From contig CAJNDS010002097.1 in NCBI GenBank assembly GCA_905221605.1, forward strand, positions 126,001 through 185,000: a stretch of DNA of 59,000 nt, read 5' to 3'. Each line of letters starts with the position of its first letter. The first letter of the stretch is position 1. The position numbers and the translations under genes are program-made. Origin of the DNA: Symbiodinium natans. Taxonomy: Eukaryota; Sar; Dinophyceae; Suessiales; Symbiodiniaceae. This document shows, in pieces, positions 53,501-56,500 of this stretch. The notes under the pieces are model-generated. The model searched no databases, was not told the origin of the DNA, and saw nothing but the letters and a program-made list of their open reading frames with translations.

Positions 53501-56500
53501 CCCAAACCCTAAATCGAACGTCCCCCCGGAACCTTTGGACCAGTAGGGTTTAGGGTTTAGGGTTCAGGGTTTCGGGTTTCGGGTTTCGGGTTTAGGGTTC
53601 AGGGGCTTCGTAAATTTGAGGGCTCTGCGTGGTTCTTGGGAGATGACAGGGTACCCTTTTTTTAGGTGTTCTCATAGAAAACCTCTACCCTTCCAGGGAC
53701 CACTGGTGTCCTTAACGGGTTCTAGTAACCTAAATATTCGTCCATGGGAGTATAGGTAAAAGGATTGCCTTTCCTGCGGGGGGGGGGGGGGGTATTTGCG
53801 GCTTCCTGTCTTGGGGGTTGCAAGCTACCAGTGTGTGAAGGTTTGGGGTTGGTTCCGAGCTTCAGAACCCACACGTAGCAGACTTCGCACTGGAGGTCCC
53901 TGAAGACATGCATCGTCGAGGACATCAACAAAACACTTGGTAGCCAAAACGTAACAACATCAAATGCCTAACCCTGAATTAAAGTCCTAACAACCAAACT
54001 GCGCCCCCATCCGGGGTTCAGGGTCGGGCAGGGTGTGGAATGTTAGGGGTTTGTGTTGGGGTTGGTGTTTGGAGGGTTTTGGGGGGTTTGGGGGGTTTGG
54101 GGGGGGGGGGGGGGGGGGGCTGGGGGGGATTTTAGGCGTTGGCTTTCAGGGGCATTCGGGTATAGTCCTTTCTGAAGGTTAGGGACCGTGACATGATGAA
54201 GATTCTTTGGCTTGGGGAGGAGGGTTCAGGGTTTAGGGTTTAGAGTTTAGGTGTTTAGGGGCACTCGTAGGAGTCGGAGGTTGAAGACAGCTTCAGGGCT
54301 CCGAGAGCCTTCAGGAGCAGCGTGACGATGTCCCGGTGCCCTGTCCCGGCCTGACATCTAAGGGTAGTTACACCCTAAACCCTAAACCCTAAACCCTAAA
54401 CCCCAAACCCTAAACCCTAAACCAGATGGTCCCTCAGTATGGGCCCTGAAATGGGGACCCCTTGTATACCCCTTACATACCCTAGAGGACCCAAGGGCCC
54501 ATACTTCAGAACCCTTTGAAAGATGTAAGGGATCATATTGAGGGCCTACGTATGTAACTTCCCTTAGACGAAAGAATCAGGCTGGTCGACTGTCAGGCGA
54601 GGTCCTACAACAAAATCTGACATCCGTCATGCTTCTCGAGAAGACCCAAACTCTAAACCCTGTCAAACCCTGTCAAATCAAACCCTGTACTAAAGCCCTC
54701 AAGCCCAAATTGCTAGGATGAAACCCTAAACCCTAAACCCTATAGGATTAAAGCCCCCCTCCGACCCCCTCCCCCCCTCCAGTAAGGTGCTGGAGACCAA
54801 AGAAACCGCTGAACAATTCCGGTTCGCGGCACGGTGTTGTGGCTGACATCTGAGGGCTGATTTCAAATCATGGGCTCTTGCCCTAAACCCTAAACCCTAA
54901 ACCCTATACTAAAGAGATTTAAGCCACGAAGCCTGGTGACCTCCTCTTAGGCCCCGTGCTGCTTCCATCAAGGGCGTCAGGCCCCGTCCGTCCTGACAGC
55001 AAGGGGATACCAGGCCTTCGGGTACAAGCTTTCGACACACAGGAAAAGTTGGAGCGTGTCACACAAACCAGCCCCCTTCTGCTCAAACAAGCCCCCCAAA
55101 AAAACTTTGACAATGCTTTACCCCAAACCCTAAACCCTAAACCCTAAACCCTAAACCCTAAACCCTTTGGGCCCAAAAGCCCGACACTGGCAGTCTTTGG
55201 GGCCTTAGAGGTTTCAACACCTTGAAAGCCAGGGCAGCTGCCCTTTCCCGGGTTCCAGGTTGGGGTTTAGGGTTTAGGGTTTAGGGTTTAGGGTTTAGGG
55301 TTTAGGGTTTAGGGTTTAGGGTTTAGGGTTTAGGGTTTAGGGTTTAGGGTTTAGGGGCTCCTTTCAACGTGGAAGAGGCCGCTTCAGCTTCTATAGGGGC
55401 CGTAAGAAATAGAATGGGGTCTGTTGGGGGGGTGATTATGATTCTAGTTGAATTAAAAAGGAGCCCTAATTATATGTGAATATTACTATAGTAACTGTTC
55501 CGACCCCTCCATTGCGCAGCTTTGCTTGCTGGGTTGGGTTTTTCTTGGTGCCCCTGTAACTACACTATAAGGAGGGCACCCTTTGTGGGGCTGGCTACTT
55601 TACAAGGGAGCCCATAACCGACATCAAGGGTCTCTACCGGCTTAAGTAAGCCCTAAGTTAACCTGAAAACATGGCGACACAAGGCAAACTATGCCCAAGA
55701 GTTCGCGATGATGAAGACACATCTCCCAGTTCAACGGATCAAACACTTGAGTACTATCCAAGGGGCGTCTCCTTTTTTAAGGGTAACCCTCAACCCCAAC
55801 CCTCAACCCCGTCATTATCGTTTTAGGGTTTGTCTCGCCTTCCCCTGTTTTGGCGCATCCGGGTCCGCACCATTCTGCCTTGCAGCTGTTAGGCTCAGGG
55901 CGACGAGCGCTTCGGGTTTAGGTGGGTTTTTTGTTTAGGATGAGTTTAGGTTTGAGGTTTTTTTGTTTTTTCTGACGTTGGGTTTTGGGATTTTCGAGTT
56001 TAGGCCTTGGTGGGTTGAGTTCAAGTCATATCTTGAGGCACAAGAAGCCGCTCAAAGTCTGTTTGCGAAGCCTTCTGTCTGGTGAATTGAGTTCTGCTCC
56101 TCAGAAACAGCGACCGATTTCGTCTAAAGAGATCTATGCCGGGTTGGACGTTCATGTTAGCTGCTTAGGAACTAGACCCAAGAGAAACCCAGGAATAAAG
56201 GGGCTTTCTAAAGGAACCTAATTGAATCCTAAAACAAAGGGAGCAAGAAATGATGTACCGACTTTAGAGGCGCCTCTAACACATCAGGGGCTGGCTGGGT
56301 TGAGGGAGCAAACCACGCAAAAGGCGCGGAAACGTCCAAGGGCAGCAACGCTCCCGCAACCCTACACCCCCACCCAAAACCCTCAACCCCCTGAACCCCC
56401 TAAACCCCCTAAACCCCCTAAACCCCCTAAACCCCCTCTAAACCCCCTCTGAACCCCCTACACCCCGGTCAACCCCCTCAACTCCCCAAACCCCGAACCC

